Source of the DNA: JBOHNM01 sp050730675
GTDB lineage: Bacteria; Planctomycetota; Phycisphaerae; Phycisphaerales; UBA1924
Direction: 5' to 3'
Length of the DNA stretch: 41,673 bases
Assembly (NCBI GenBank): GCA_050730675.1
Contig: JBOHNM010000014.1
Span: 1-41,673 of the forward strand
In this document: piece after piece, positions 8,752 to 15,853 of the stretch
How positions within the stretch are numbered: the stretch's first letter is position 1
Layout: each line of letters starts with the position of its first letter
The notes under the pieces: model-generated
The model's input: only the letters and a program-made list of their open reading frames with translations
Told to the model about the DNA's origin: nothing
The model's database searches: none
Position numbers and translations under genes: made by a program

Positions 8752-9789
8752 TCACGGTTCGGGGGGGGCCATTTCCTCGCGCGGCTCATCATCCAGCGGC
8801 TGGGCCACTTTGGTCGCCGCCGGCGCGAACGTGCCAGGCTCTGTCGCAGCGGGGGTGCTGCTGGGCAGCGGCGTGCCAACCACCACCGGTGACTGCGTAG
8901 ACACCACGTTGCCGCCGGCCCGCTCGATCGTGATCGCGAACGCGCGCGGGTAGGCGACGGGGAGCTTGGCGGAGAACTGGATCAGGCCCTTGCTGGTCCC
9001 GGGTTCGACGTGGAAAGTTCCGGCATCGACCGGGAAACGCTCGTCGCGCAGTGCATCGACGACCCAGAGCTGGTACGCATCGCCGGGCGTGTCGATCGCC
9101 GGCAGGTTTGCCAGCAACAGGACACCCTCGTTGCTGTCGCCGCTCCATACGACCTGGCCGACGGGCGCGGGAGGACCGGACGAACCGTCGGCCTCGGTCA
9201 GCGGCGCCACAATCGTATTGGAACTCTCGCTGGCAAGAATGCGGTCGAGTGTTGCCTGCGCGAGTTCGGCGGGCGTGCGCGGCGGAGGTGGCGAGTGAGC
9301 GCCGACCGCCGCGATCGGATCGCGCGACGGCACACCCGTGGGTGTCCGGCCGAAGTAGATCGTGGTCGCCAGCGCCAGCGACGCCGCGGCGGCGATCCAC
9401 CCGCTGTACGCCATGAGCTTGTACGTCACCAGCTCCAGACGCGTCGGCTGCGGACGTATCCGCATCGGTTCGGACCCGACGAGCTTGAGTTCGCGCCGCT
9501 CGGCGTCGCTCACGCCGCCGTCACTGGCGGACAGGCTGCGCGCCGCGCCGGCGACCTTCTCGCGCAAGACCGCGGGCATGCGTTCATGCGGCGTCGCGGC
9601 CAACGCAAATGCCGCGGCGGCGAGGTCAAACGACTCGTCGTCCGCATCCAGCCCCAACTCGGCGCAGAGCAACTCCAGTTCGGCGTGCTCGCCGGCATCA
9701 AGGCCCACGGTCGCCCGGTCCAGCAGCAACTCCTCGGCGCGCTGACGCCGCGGATCGGAATCGCTCAGATTGGACGGGACATGGGCCAT
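8752..9789 (-). CDS. RskA-type anti-sigma factor
   Basis: Probable membrane-bound anti-sigma factor for the ECF sigma factor encoded 30 nt upstream. Of 345 residues, about 15-85 are acidic/alanine-rich and would bind sigma. One transmembrane helix lies at about 125-147 (LMAYSGWIAAAASLALATT). The extracytoplasmic part carries the RskA C-terminal fold (GVLLLANLPAIDTPGDAYQLWVVD..., then AGTFHV..., then FAITIERAGG). There is no HxxxCxxC zinc motif at the N-terminus. The tail is Pro/Ala/Glu-rich. The gene order fas1-sigma-antisigma points to one regulon. Confidence 0.85.
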   Translation of the reverse strand: MAHVPSNLSDSDPRRQRAEELLLDRATVGLDAGEHAELELLCAELGLDADDESFDLAAAAFALAATPHERMPAVLREKVAGAARSLSASDGGVSDAERRELKLVGSEPMRIRPQPTRLELVTYKLMAYSGWIAAAASLALATTIYFGRTPTGVPSRDPIAAVGAHSPPPPRTPAELAQATLDRILASESSNTIVAPLTEADGSSGPPAPVGQVVWSGDSNEGVLLLANLPAIDTPGDAYQLWVVDALRDERFPVDAGTFHVEPGTSKGLIQFSAKLPVAYPRAFAITIERAGGNVVSTQSPVVVGTPLPSSTPAATEPGTFAPAATKVAQPLDDEPREEMAPPEP

Positions 9790-9819
9790 AGGAAAAGGTG
9801 GAACGGGGTCACTTGAGAT

Positions 9820-10395
9820 TCAGTCGGCTCGCTCCGATCGGGTATTCGCCGGGTTGGGCTGCATGGCTTCACGAAGGGCGATCAATCCGCGCCTTACGTG
9901 CGTCTTAACCGTTCCCAACGGCAACTTCAGCGTCCGGGCAATCTGGTCGTGGCTGTAGCCCTGGCAGATCGACAGCCGCAGGACCTGCTGCTGTTCGGGC
10001 CGAAGGGCGCCCAGCAGTTCGGAGGCCCGACGGGCCTGCTCCGATAACTCGACCCCTTCCTGCTGCGGCAGGGCCCGGCTGTCCCCCATGGCAGAGACGT
10101 CCGCGGCCACTTCGCCCTTTTGGCGGCGCGCGGTGCGGCGGCGGCGGTCGATCAGCCGGCGGCGGGCCACCATCGCCACAAACGTGTCCTCCCCGGCGAT
10201 GGCGGGGTCGTAGCGCCCAGCGGACTTCCACACCGCCACGAACACGTCCTGGACAGCGTCGTCGACTTCGCCGGGATCGAAAGAAAAGCGGCGGGCCAGT
10301 GCGAACACCAGCCCGCCGTATTTGTCGAGCAAAGCCGTCATCGCGGCCTGATCACCCCGGGCGACTTGATGGAGGAGGCTCTCGGTCACGTGCAT
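9820..10395 (-). CDS. ECF sigma-70 family sigma factor (SigK-like)
   Basis: RNA polymerase sigma factor of 191 residues containing only regions 2 and 4. Region 2 spans about 22-90 (LVFALARRFSFDPGEVDDAVQDVFVAVW). Region 4 spans about 128-180, with the helix-turn-helix YSHDQIARTLKLPLGTVKTH. Its partner anti-sigma factor is directly downstream and a fasciclin gene lies 81 nt upstream. The SigK-like label rests on the neighbouring RskA domain and fasciclin target; by itself the protein could belong to several ECF groups. Confidence 0.9.
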   Translation of the reverse strand: MHVTESLLHQVARGDQAAMTALLDKYGGLVFALARRFSFDPGEVDDAVQDVFVAVWKSAGRYDPAIAGEDTFVAMVARRRLIDRRRRTARRQKGEVAADVSAMGDSRALPQQEGVELSEQARRASELLGALRPEQQQVLRLSICQGYSHDQIARTLKLPLGTVKTHVRRGLIALREAMQPNPANTRSERAD

Positions 10396-10476
10396 CCGCT
10401 TGCGAAGCGGGGATGTTACGCGGGCCGGGGCCGCACCTCAGTGCCGGCGGATCAGCAGTCGCGAGCGGTGAACGAA

Positions 10477-11154
10477 TCAGTTGCTCTTCTTGGGAGCTTC
10501 GGGAGCGGGAGCAGCCGGGGCGTCCTTCTTGGGGGCGTCCTTCGGCGTCTGGCGGGTGGTTTCCTTCTTGGCCTCGACGGGAGTCATGACGCCGTCGATC
10601 TTGTGGATGATGCCGTTGGACGCCTTGATCTCCTTGCCGATGACGGTGGCCATGGTCTTGGCATCGGTGCCGACCATGAGCTTGCCGTCCTTGCTGGCGA
10701 TCATGAAGCGCGTGCCCTGCAGGGTCTGGCTCGACTCCTTCATCTTGGCGACCTGCTCGCCGCTCACGGCGCCCTCGATCACATGGAACTTGAGGATGTT
10801 GGCCAGAGCCTCCTTGTCCTTCAGCAGCGCCTCGAGTTTCTCCTTTCCGAGCTTGTCGAACGCGGCGTTAGTCGGGGCGAAGAGCGTGAACGGGCCCTTG
10901 GCCTTGAGCGCCTCGACGAGGCCCGCAGCCTTCACAGCCTGGACCAGCGTCGTGAGTTCCTTGTCGGCCATGGCGGTGTCGACGATGTCGAGCTTGGCCT
11001 CGGCGGCCTGCTTGATCTCTTTCTTCACGGTCTCGGCGGGCTTGATCGTGTCAGCGGGCTTCACGGCCGGGGGCTGAGCGGCCGGGGCGGTCTGCGCGAG
11101 GGCGAACGAGGCGGAGAGGGCGAGGCCAGCGAAAGCAACGAGAGCATTCTTCAC
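10477..11154 (-). CDS. Secreted fasciclin (FAS1) domain protein
   Basis: Exported adhesion-type protein of 225 residues. Start is GTG at 11154, chosen because AAGGAG lies 6 nt upstream and the product then begins with a clear signal peptide (KNALVAFAGLALSASFALAQ). The FAS1 domain lies at about 55-185, with the H1 motif (GPFTLFAPTNAAFDKLG) and H2 motif (ASNGIIHKIDGVM). Lys/Pro/Ala-rich linkers flank it on both sides. It is the first gene of the fas1-sigma-antisigma cluster and a candidate target of that sigma factor. A 7-bp inverted repeat (11176-11182 with 11192-11198) lies in its leader. Confidence 0.9.
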   Translation of the reverse strand: MKNALVAFAGLALSASFALAQTAPAAQPPAVKPADTIKPAETVKKEIKQAAEAKLDIVDTAMADKELTTLVQAVKAAGLVEALKAKGPFTLFAPTNAAFDKLGKEKLEALLKDKEALANILKFHVIEGAVSGEQVAKMKESSQTLQGTRFMIASKDGKLMVGTDAKTMATVIGKEIKASNGIIHKIDGVMTPVEAKKETTRQTPKDAPKKDAPAAPAPEAPKKSN

Positions 11155-11325
11155 AAGAGACTCCTTGGTGTTCGGCCGCGGCTCGATTGGGGCCGCGGGT
11201 CGCAAGCGATCACTGCACGCGCAGCCACCGCCCGGACGCGCCGAACTTCGCCTGTGGGCGGCTTGTGGATTCACGCTGAGTCGCATACTCCGCAACCAAA
11301 TCCGAACACCTACCTATCATTTCGT

Positions 11326-12204
11326 ATGCCCCATGAATCTCCAGCACGATCATCCCGCTCAAAGGGGTGGCGACGGTGGGTGCTCCGGATCGCGATGCTG
11401 CTCTCCGGCGGCTACTTGCTCTGGTGCATTGGCCTGTATTTCTTCCAAGAGAAACTCATCTTCCCCGCGCACGTGGCCGGCCCCGGCGGGCACGTTCCGA
11501 CGGGATAGGAAAGGATCGCGATCGGTGGTGAAGGAAACGGCCCGCCTGCCATCGGATTGATCTGCCTCCCCGTCGGCGCCAGCGCGGAGCACCCTGCTCC
11601 GATCGCGGCTGTGTTCCACGGCAACGCCGAACTCGCGGAGGACTTCGCTCGGTCGGTTGAGGTACAGCACCTTTGCGACCTTGGGTTCGCGGTGCTCGTG
11701 CCCGAGTTCCGCGGCTACGGCCCGGCCAAGGGGTCGCCCTCGCAGCGCGGCATCACCAGCGACTCGATCCGGCTCATCGAGGCATTCGGCACGATGAAGG
11801 GGGTTGATACTCGCCGCCCGGTGTATCTCGGGCGATCGCTCGGCGGCGGCGTTGCATGCGCGGTCGCGGCGGAGCGTCCCCCGGCGGCGCTGATCCTGCA
11901 GAGCACGTTCAGTTCCGTCGCGAGCTTTGCCGCTCGCCACGGCGCCCCGGCGTTCCTGGTGCGTCACCCATTTCGCAACGACAAGGTCGTCGCGACGCTC
12001 GACTCACCTTTGCTCATCTTTCATGGAAGGGACGATGAGATCGTGCCGGTTGAGCAAGCGAGGGCGCTGGCGAAGGCCGCTCGCCACGCAGAACTCGAAG
12101 AAGTCCTGTGCGGCCACCTCAACTTCCCCCCCGACGTCGGCGCGTACCAACGCCGCGTGCACAAGTTCCTGGAAGACCAGAAACTGCTGCCGGCAAGGGA
12201 CTGA
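11326..12204 (+). pseudogene. Alpha/beta hydrolase gene interrupted by one in-frame TAG
   Basis: One continuous frame runs from ATG 11326 to TGA 12204 and is broken only by TAG at 11506-11508. Residues 1-60 are a basic N-terminus and a membrane anchor (VLRIAMLLSGGYLLWCIGLYFFQEKLIFP), as found in membrane-anchored alpha/beta hydrolases of the Bem46/YfhR type. After the stop the frame continues as ERIAIGGEGNGPPAIG and then the hydrolase core. The QEKLIFP...PTG/ERI junction reads as one normal protein. The gene is either a recent nonsense mutant, a sequencing/assembly error or a readthrough case. TAG is an ordinary stop elsewhere in this window, so genome-wide recoding is unlikely. Confidence 0.75.
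11557..12204 (+). CDS. Alpha/beta hydrolase core (C-terminal part of the interrupted gene)
   Basis: This is the reading frame left downstream of the TAG. A TTG at 11557 has no ribosome binding site, so independent translation is doubtful. The core is intact: oxyanion-loop FHGNAEL, nucleophile elbow GRSLGG (Ser codon 11836), acid FHGRDDEIVP and catalytic His in CGHLNFPP. Without the N-terminal segment it would lose its membrane anchor. The substrate is unknown. It ends two bases from the convergent stop at 12206. Confidence 0.6.
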   Translation: MICLPVGASAEHPAPIAAVFHGNAELAEDFARSVEVQHLCDLGFAVLVPEFRGYGPAKGSPSQRGITSDSIRLIEAFGTMKGVDTRRPVYLGRSLGGGVACAVAAERPPAALILQSTFSSVASFAARHGAPAFLVRHPFRNDKVVATLDSPLLIFHGRDDEIVPVEQARALAKAARHAELEEVLCGHLNFPPDVGAYQRRVHKFLEDQKLLPARD

Positions 12205-12205
12205 G

Positions 12206-12751
12206 TTACGGCTGGGCCGCGCCCGCGACGGGGCGGCTGGCGGGGAGCTGGTGCGGAGGGCGCAACTTGGCGAAGCGCTCGCCGTCGAAGATCGACTTGA
12301 TGCTCGTGCCGTTGACCTTGTTGTACACGTCGGTCGCGGCCGAGTCGCTGAGCATCACCGGCACGCGGGCGCGGACGAGGCCCTTGTGCGGGTTGTACCA
12401 GAACCCGGCGACCTTCGGGTCAACCGCCTGGCGGATTGTCGGCTGCATCAACTCGGCCTCCTCGTCGGAGGCGATCTCGAGCCACGGGTGGTTGGCGGGG
12501 AGCATGACGTTCACGGGCGCGCCCTGCTCGAACCACTCGGCGGAGACAGTGATCGGGAAGCCTCGCTCGTTCAATTCGACACCGGACTGGGTAGCCCGGA
12601 ACTTGATCATCTGCTCGATGACGCGGACGGCCCGCGCGGTCTGAACGGCGGCCTGCTGCTCGGCCGCGCGCTGGTTGTCGTAGGTCACGAACCAGACAAT
12701 GCCGGCGCCGATGCAGGTGGCGGCGAGCAGGTTGACGAGCCAGCGCAGCAT
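12206..12751 (-). CDS. Small single-TM membrane-anchored protein, function unknown
   Basis: 181 residues from ATG 12751. This start has GGAAGG 6 nt upstream; an ATG-less extension to 12775 is less likely. One N-terminal helix (LVNLLAATCIGAGIVWFVTY) is followed by a coiled-coil-like Gln/Ala stretch (NQRAAEQQAAVQTARAVRVI) and a globular domain with GFWYNPHKGLVRARVPV. That last segment recalls the C-terminal strands of pseudopilins (WYNP..G.VRARV), but there is no GFTLIE leader, so I do not call it a pilin. No neighbour suggests a role. Confidence 0.65.
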   Translation of the reverse strand: MLRWLVNLLAATCIGAGIVWFVTYDNQRAAEQQAAVQTARAVRVIEQMIKFRATQSGVELNERGFPITVSAEWFEQGAPVNVMLPANHPWLEIASDEEAELMQPTIRQAVDPKVAGFWYNPHKGLVRARVPVMLSDSAATDVYNKVNGTSIKSIFDGERFAKLRPPHQLPASRPVAGAAQP

Positions 12752-12972
12752 GTTGGACCTTCCCTTCGATCCCAATCATCGGATACGAATCCGGGCGCGG
12801 CGAACGGGCAAGGCGGGCAACCCGGGGCGGCGTGCAAAGGTCTGACGCCTGTGCCGCCGGGGCGAGTTATCGGCACTCCAACGCCGCCGGACAGTTTGAT
12901 GGCGGGCGCGGATACACTCGCCGCCGCCCTCATTTGCCCCCTTGCGGGGCGTACGCCTTCGACGACCGCACC

Positions 12973-14217
12973 ATGAACCGGATCACCACGACCGTGCTCG
13001 ATTGCGGCATGCCCCTGCTGGTGGAGCAGATGGAGGGGGTGCGTTCGGCGAGTGTCTGCTGGCTGCTCCCCGCCGGCGCGGGGACCGATCCCGAAGATCG
13101 CCAGGGCCTGAGCACTATGTGGGCCGAACTTCTGCACCGCGGCGCGGGCACGCTCGATTCGCGAGCCCAGGCCGACGCCCTCGACAGACTCGGGCTGGTG
13201 CGCGACACCGAGGTGCGGGCCCAGTATCTGCGGATCACCGCGACAATGATCGGCGACCGCATGGAGGCCGCACTCCCCCTGCTGGCCGAAATGGTGCTGC
13301 GCCCCCGCTTCGAGCCAGACGCGATCGAGCCCACGCGCGAGCTGGCCATCGCTTCGCTCATCGGGCTCAAGGACAACCCCAGCGAGCGGGCCCACATCCT
13401 GCTCTCTGAGCTGCACAACGAACTGCCGATCAACCGCTCGGGCCTAGGCACGGAAGCGGGTCTGGCGGCCATCACCCGCGAGGACCTGGTGCGCGGCTGG
13501 GAACGCCAGGCCCGGCCGGGACGCTCGATCCTCGCCGTGGCGGGTGAAGTCGATCCCGTCTTGATCGCCCGCCAGCTGAACGAACTGCTCAAAGCGTGGA
13601 GCGGCAAGCCGCCGGAGCTGACGCTGCGCCCATCACCTACGCGCGGCTCATTCCGCCACGTGGACGACCCGAGCAACCAGGTGCAGGTCTACCTCTCGCA
13701 CCAGGCGCCCCCGGAGCCCGGCCCCGACGCGCGGCTGGAGGCCCTTCTCACCTCGGTCCTTTCCGGCGGCAGCTCATCACGCCTGTTCACCGAGGTGCGT
13801 GAGAAGCGGTCGCTCTGCTACGCCGTGAGCGCAAGCTACGCCGCGGACAAGCTCTTCGGGCGCTGCGTCGCGTACGTCGGCACCACGCCCGAGCGGGCCC
13901 AGGAATCACTCGACGTTCTGGTGTCGGAATTGAATCGCCTCACCGCCGCCGGGGGCGACAAGGTCGTTCAGGACGAGTTCGACCGCGCCATGGTCGGCTA
14001 CCGAACGCGGCTGGTCTTCAGCGGCGAATCCACCGCGGCCCGCGCCGCCACGCTCGCCAACGACCAGCACCGCATCGGGCGCGGCCGCTCGCTCGCCGAG
14101 TTGCGGGCAGAGGTTGAGCGCATCACGCTGACGGATCTGAACACATATGCGGGACGGCGCGAACTGGGACCTTGCACGATCGTGACTCTTGGTCCCACGG
14201 AAGTGCGTCGACCGTAA
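12973..14217 (+). CDS. M16 (insulinase-like) peptidase homologue lacking the zinc motif
   Basis: 414 residues from ATG 12973, the size of a two-domain M16B/M16C subunit. The first domain should carry HxxEH at the position read here as GLSTMWAELLHRGAG. Both zinc-binding histidines are absent, and the local pattern (G...L..ELL..G...L.S) is that of non-catalytic M16 partners. The second domain retains the R/Y substrate motif (VREKRSLCYAVSASY). Known M16 pairs combine one catalytic and one R/Y subunit; no catalytic partner is in the window. A longer frame to 12832 lacks coding character. Confidence 0.85.
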   Translation: MNRITTTVLDCGMPLLVEQMEGVRSASVCWLLPAGAGTDPEDRQGLSTMWAELLHRGAGTLDSRAQADALDRLGLVRDTEVRAQYLRITATMIGDRMEAALPLLAEMVLRPRFEPDAIEPTRELAIASLIGLKDNPSERAHILLSELHNELPINRSGLGTEAGLAAITREDLVRGWERQARPGRSILAVAGEVDPVLIARQLNELLKAWSGKPPELTLRPSPTRGSFRHVDDPSNQVQVYLSHQAPPEPGPDARLEALLTSVLSGGSSSRLFTEVREKRSLCYAVSASYAADKLFGRCVAYVGTTPERAQESLDVLVSELNRLTAAGGDKVVQDEFDRAMVGYRTRLVFSGESTAARAATLANDQHRIGRGRSLAELRAEVERITLTDLNTYAGRRELGPCTIVTLGPTEVRRP

Positions 14218-14239
14218 TCGCGGCGCGCTCAACAAAATC

Positions 14240-14866
14240 TCATCGCTTCGCGGGCGCAATCGCCGCGGGCGACGAGTGCGTGGAGCTGTGCGTCGTCAGG
14301 TCGATCCGCGCGGTCTTGCCCTCGCGCTCGGCGATCACTTCGGCTGGGCCGGCGGTCGCCTCGAGCGGCGCCGTCCACTCGAACTCCACGACCTCGGCCT
14401 TGATCCGCTTGCCGCCGACCACGAGCGTGACGGTCGAGCCGGGAGTGACCTCGCCGCGGATCACCTTCCCCTCGCGCGCTGTGTACGCGAGGAACACCTC
14501 GCCCCGACCGATGCTGCGGATGTACGCGAAGACCGCGTCGAGCGGCGCCGCTTCCAGCGGCGCGTTGGCTGCCCCCGCGCACATCGTCCGCACGCGGTCG
14601 AACAACTCCAGCTCGCCGTATCGGTGCGAGAACCCCGCCGACCAGACCATGCCGTACGGACCGTGGCAGTGCTCGCACTTTTCCTGGTAGTACCCGATCG
14701 GGTCAAAGCCGACGGGCGCAACGATCGGCGTCGGCGGTGCCACGGCCGCATGGTCGGCGCTGGCCCGGCCGGAGCGTGTCGCGAAGTAGGCCACGGTGAA
14801 CGCGCCGAGGGCGACCAGCGTCAGGCAATTGAACCAGCGCGGCGTGTTGGCGGGCGAATCGGTCAT
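14240..14866 (-). CDS. Membrane-anchored mono-haem c-type cytochrome domain protein
   Basis: 208 residues from ATG 14866; a GTG at 14878 would add four. One signal-anchor helix (FNCLTLVALGAFTVAYF, about 12-28) is followed by a Pro-rich linker and the haem attachment motif CEHCH at 64-68. Met72 is one possible distal ligand. The domain ends near 120 (DAVFAYIRSIGRG). A further beta-rich region (EVTPGSTVTLVVGGKRIKAEVVEF...) follows that is not cytochrome-like, and its identity is unknown. An electron-transfer role is inferred; partners are not visible. Confidence 0.8.
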   Translation of the reverse strand: MTDSPANTPRWFNCLTLVALGAFTVAYFATRSGRASADHAAVAPPTPIVAPVGFDPIGYYQEKCEHCHGPYGMVWSAGFSHRYGELELFDRVRTMCAGAANAPLEAAPLDAVFAYIRSIGRGEVFLAYTAREGKVIRGEVTPGSTVTLVVGGKRIKAEVVEFEWTAPLEATAGPAEVIAEREGKTARIDLTTHSSTHSSPAAIAPAKR

Positions 14867-14940
14867 GAAGTGCGACACACAAGGCGGGGGAATCCGGACC
14901 TATTGTTGCCCCTCTGGAGCGAATGGAGTCGGGAGCCGCC

Positions 14941-15621
14941 ATGGTCCGTGCGAATCGCGGGTTCACACTCATCGAACTGCTGGTGGTGATCGCGATCATC
15001 GCGCTGTTGGTCGGCATTCTCCTGCCGGTTCTCAGCCACGCACGTGAATCCGCACGAACGGCGACGTGCCTCTCCAATCTGCGTCAGTGCGGCATCATGC
15101 TGCGGGCCTACGCCGACGAAAACAAGGGGTGGGGCCCGGCGATCGGCCAGCCGTACGCGTCGCTGCCGAACTGGAGCTTGGTGGTGCAAGCCAGTTCCGG
15201 ACGTGCCGGCACAACCAGCGCCGAACTGTTCAACACTGCCTCAGCGCTCGTCTGCCCGAGTTGCCGCGCGTTCTACGCCCGCGACATGACGCGCTGCTAC
15301 GCGATGAACTCCACGGGGCACTCCGGCGCGCCGGGAGACCCGGACACCTACGACTCGGCCACCGCGCCGGCGTACATCCGCTTCGATGTGATCCAGGCGC
15401 CGTCAAAGATGTCGCTGCTGGTGGACTCATTGGAGACACCTGTCGCGGCCAACCTCCCGCCATCGACCCGCACCTGGAGCGTGCTGGACTTCCGGGACTC
15501 GCAGCAGGTCACCGACCGGCTGGGACGTTTCCACGCCAAGGCCTTCAACGCCGCACGGTTCGACGGATCGGCCGAGACATACAAGGACGTTCCGGTGATC
15601 TGGGCGACGCCGCTGCCATGA
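14941..15621 (+). CDS. Prepilin-type cleavage/methylation domain protein (1)
   Basis: Type IV pilin/pseudopilin-like exported protein of 226 residues. ATG 14941 is preceded by GGGAG at 5 nt. The leader MVRANRG is cut before FTLIELLVVIAIIALLVGILLP, the class III signal. The C-terminal half resembles the planctomycete H-X9-DG prepilin family (FHAKAFNAARFDGSAE). Cysteines near 46, 52, 108 and 111 could form disulfides. Planctomycetes encode many such proteins singly; whether they build a pilus is unknown. It precedes tRNA-Ser by 34 nt. Confidence 0.88.
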   Translation: MVRANRGFTLIELLVVIAIIALLVGILLPVLSHARESARTATCLSNLRQCGIMLRAYADENKGWGPAIGQPYASLPNWSLVVQASSGRAGTTSAELFNTASALVCPSCRAFYARDMTRCYAMNSTGHSGAPGDPDTYDSATAPAYIRFDVIQAPSKMSLLVDSLETPVAANLPPSTRTWSVLDFRDSQQVTDRLGRFHAKAFNAARFDGSAETYKDVPVIWATPLP

Positions 15622-15655
15622 ATCACGCCGACGCCGCCGCCTACGGTTGAGCATC

Positions 15656-15742
15656 GGTGAGGTGGCTGAGCGGTTGAAAGCACCGGACTTGAAATCCGGC
15701 AAAGCCTTCGGGTTTTCGGGAGTTCGAATCTCCCCCTCACCG
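15656..15742 (+). tRNA. tRNA-Ser (anticodon UGA)
   Basis: 87 nt. The acceptor stem GGTGAGG pairs with CCTCACC (15735-15741), with discriminator G at 15742. The anticodon stem CCGGA/TCCGG holds the loop CTTGAAA, giving UGA (decodes UCA). A long variable arm (AAAGCC-TTCG-GGTTTT) marks it as class II serine tRNA, and the T arm is GGGAG-TTCGAAT-CTCCC. CCA is not encoded. A T7 tract follows at 15748. Confidence 0.97.
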
Positions 15743-15808
15743 CTTTCCCTTTTTTTCAACCGGTCAGAATCGGTCGCGGCCTGCTGCGAGAATTAGACGG
15801 TGCCAGCC

Positions 15809-15836
15809 TTGACATGCAACAGAGTTGCATTAGTAT
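15809..15836 (+). promoter_or_regulatory. Sigma-70-like promoter of the prepilin/HxH protein operon
   Basis: A consensus -35 hexamer TTGACA (15809-15814) and TAGTAT (15831-15836) are 16 bp apart; TATATG three bases on is an alternative -10. The predicted start of transcription, near 15843, lies inside the second palindrome, so a bound repressor would block both polymerase binding and clearance. Confidence 0.65.
15814..15830. promoter_or_regulatory. Operator-like palindrome 1
   Basis: ATGCAAC-AGA-GTTGCAT, a perfect 7-3-7 inverted repeat filling the spacer between the -35 and -10 hexamers. Its geometry suits a dimeric repressor of the Fur/Zur type; the regulator is not identified in the window. 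Confidence 0.75.
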
Positions 15837-15853
15837 ATGCAACTGTGTTGCAT
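15837..15853. promoter_or_regulatory. Operator-like palindrome 2
   Basis: ATGCAAC-TGT-GTTGCAT has the same arms as palindrome 1, only the central triplet differing, with centres 23 bp apart. It directly follows the -10 hexamer and abuts the GTG start at 15854. Confidence 0.75.

Noticed and set aside
11506..11508. TAG as a reassigned (pyrrolysine-like) codon
   Set aside because: TAG is the normal terminator of several genes here (1073-1075, 29106-29108, 29583-29585, and the peroxiredoxin stop), and no Pyl machinery is visible.
12206..12751. Pseudopilin
   Set aside because: The C-terminal WYNP..G.VRARV element is suggestive, but there is no type III signal motif, so no pilin call was made.
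15656..15742. Selenocysteine tRNA
   Set aside because: The anticodon is UGA (reads UCA), not UCA, and the acceptor stem is the normal 7 bp.
15814..15853. Palindromes as a terminator for the tRNA or as an attachment site next to tRNA-Ser
   Set aside because: No T run follows, the arms are only 7 bp, they overlap promoter hexamers, and no integrase or tRNA 3'-end duplication is present.
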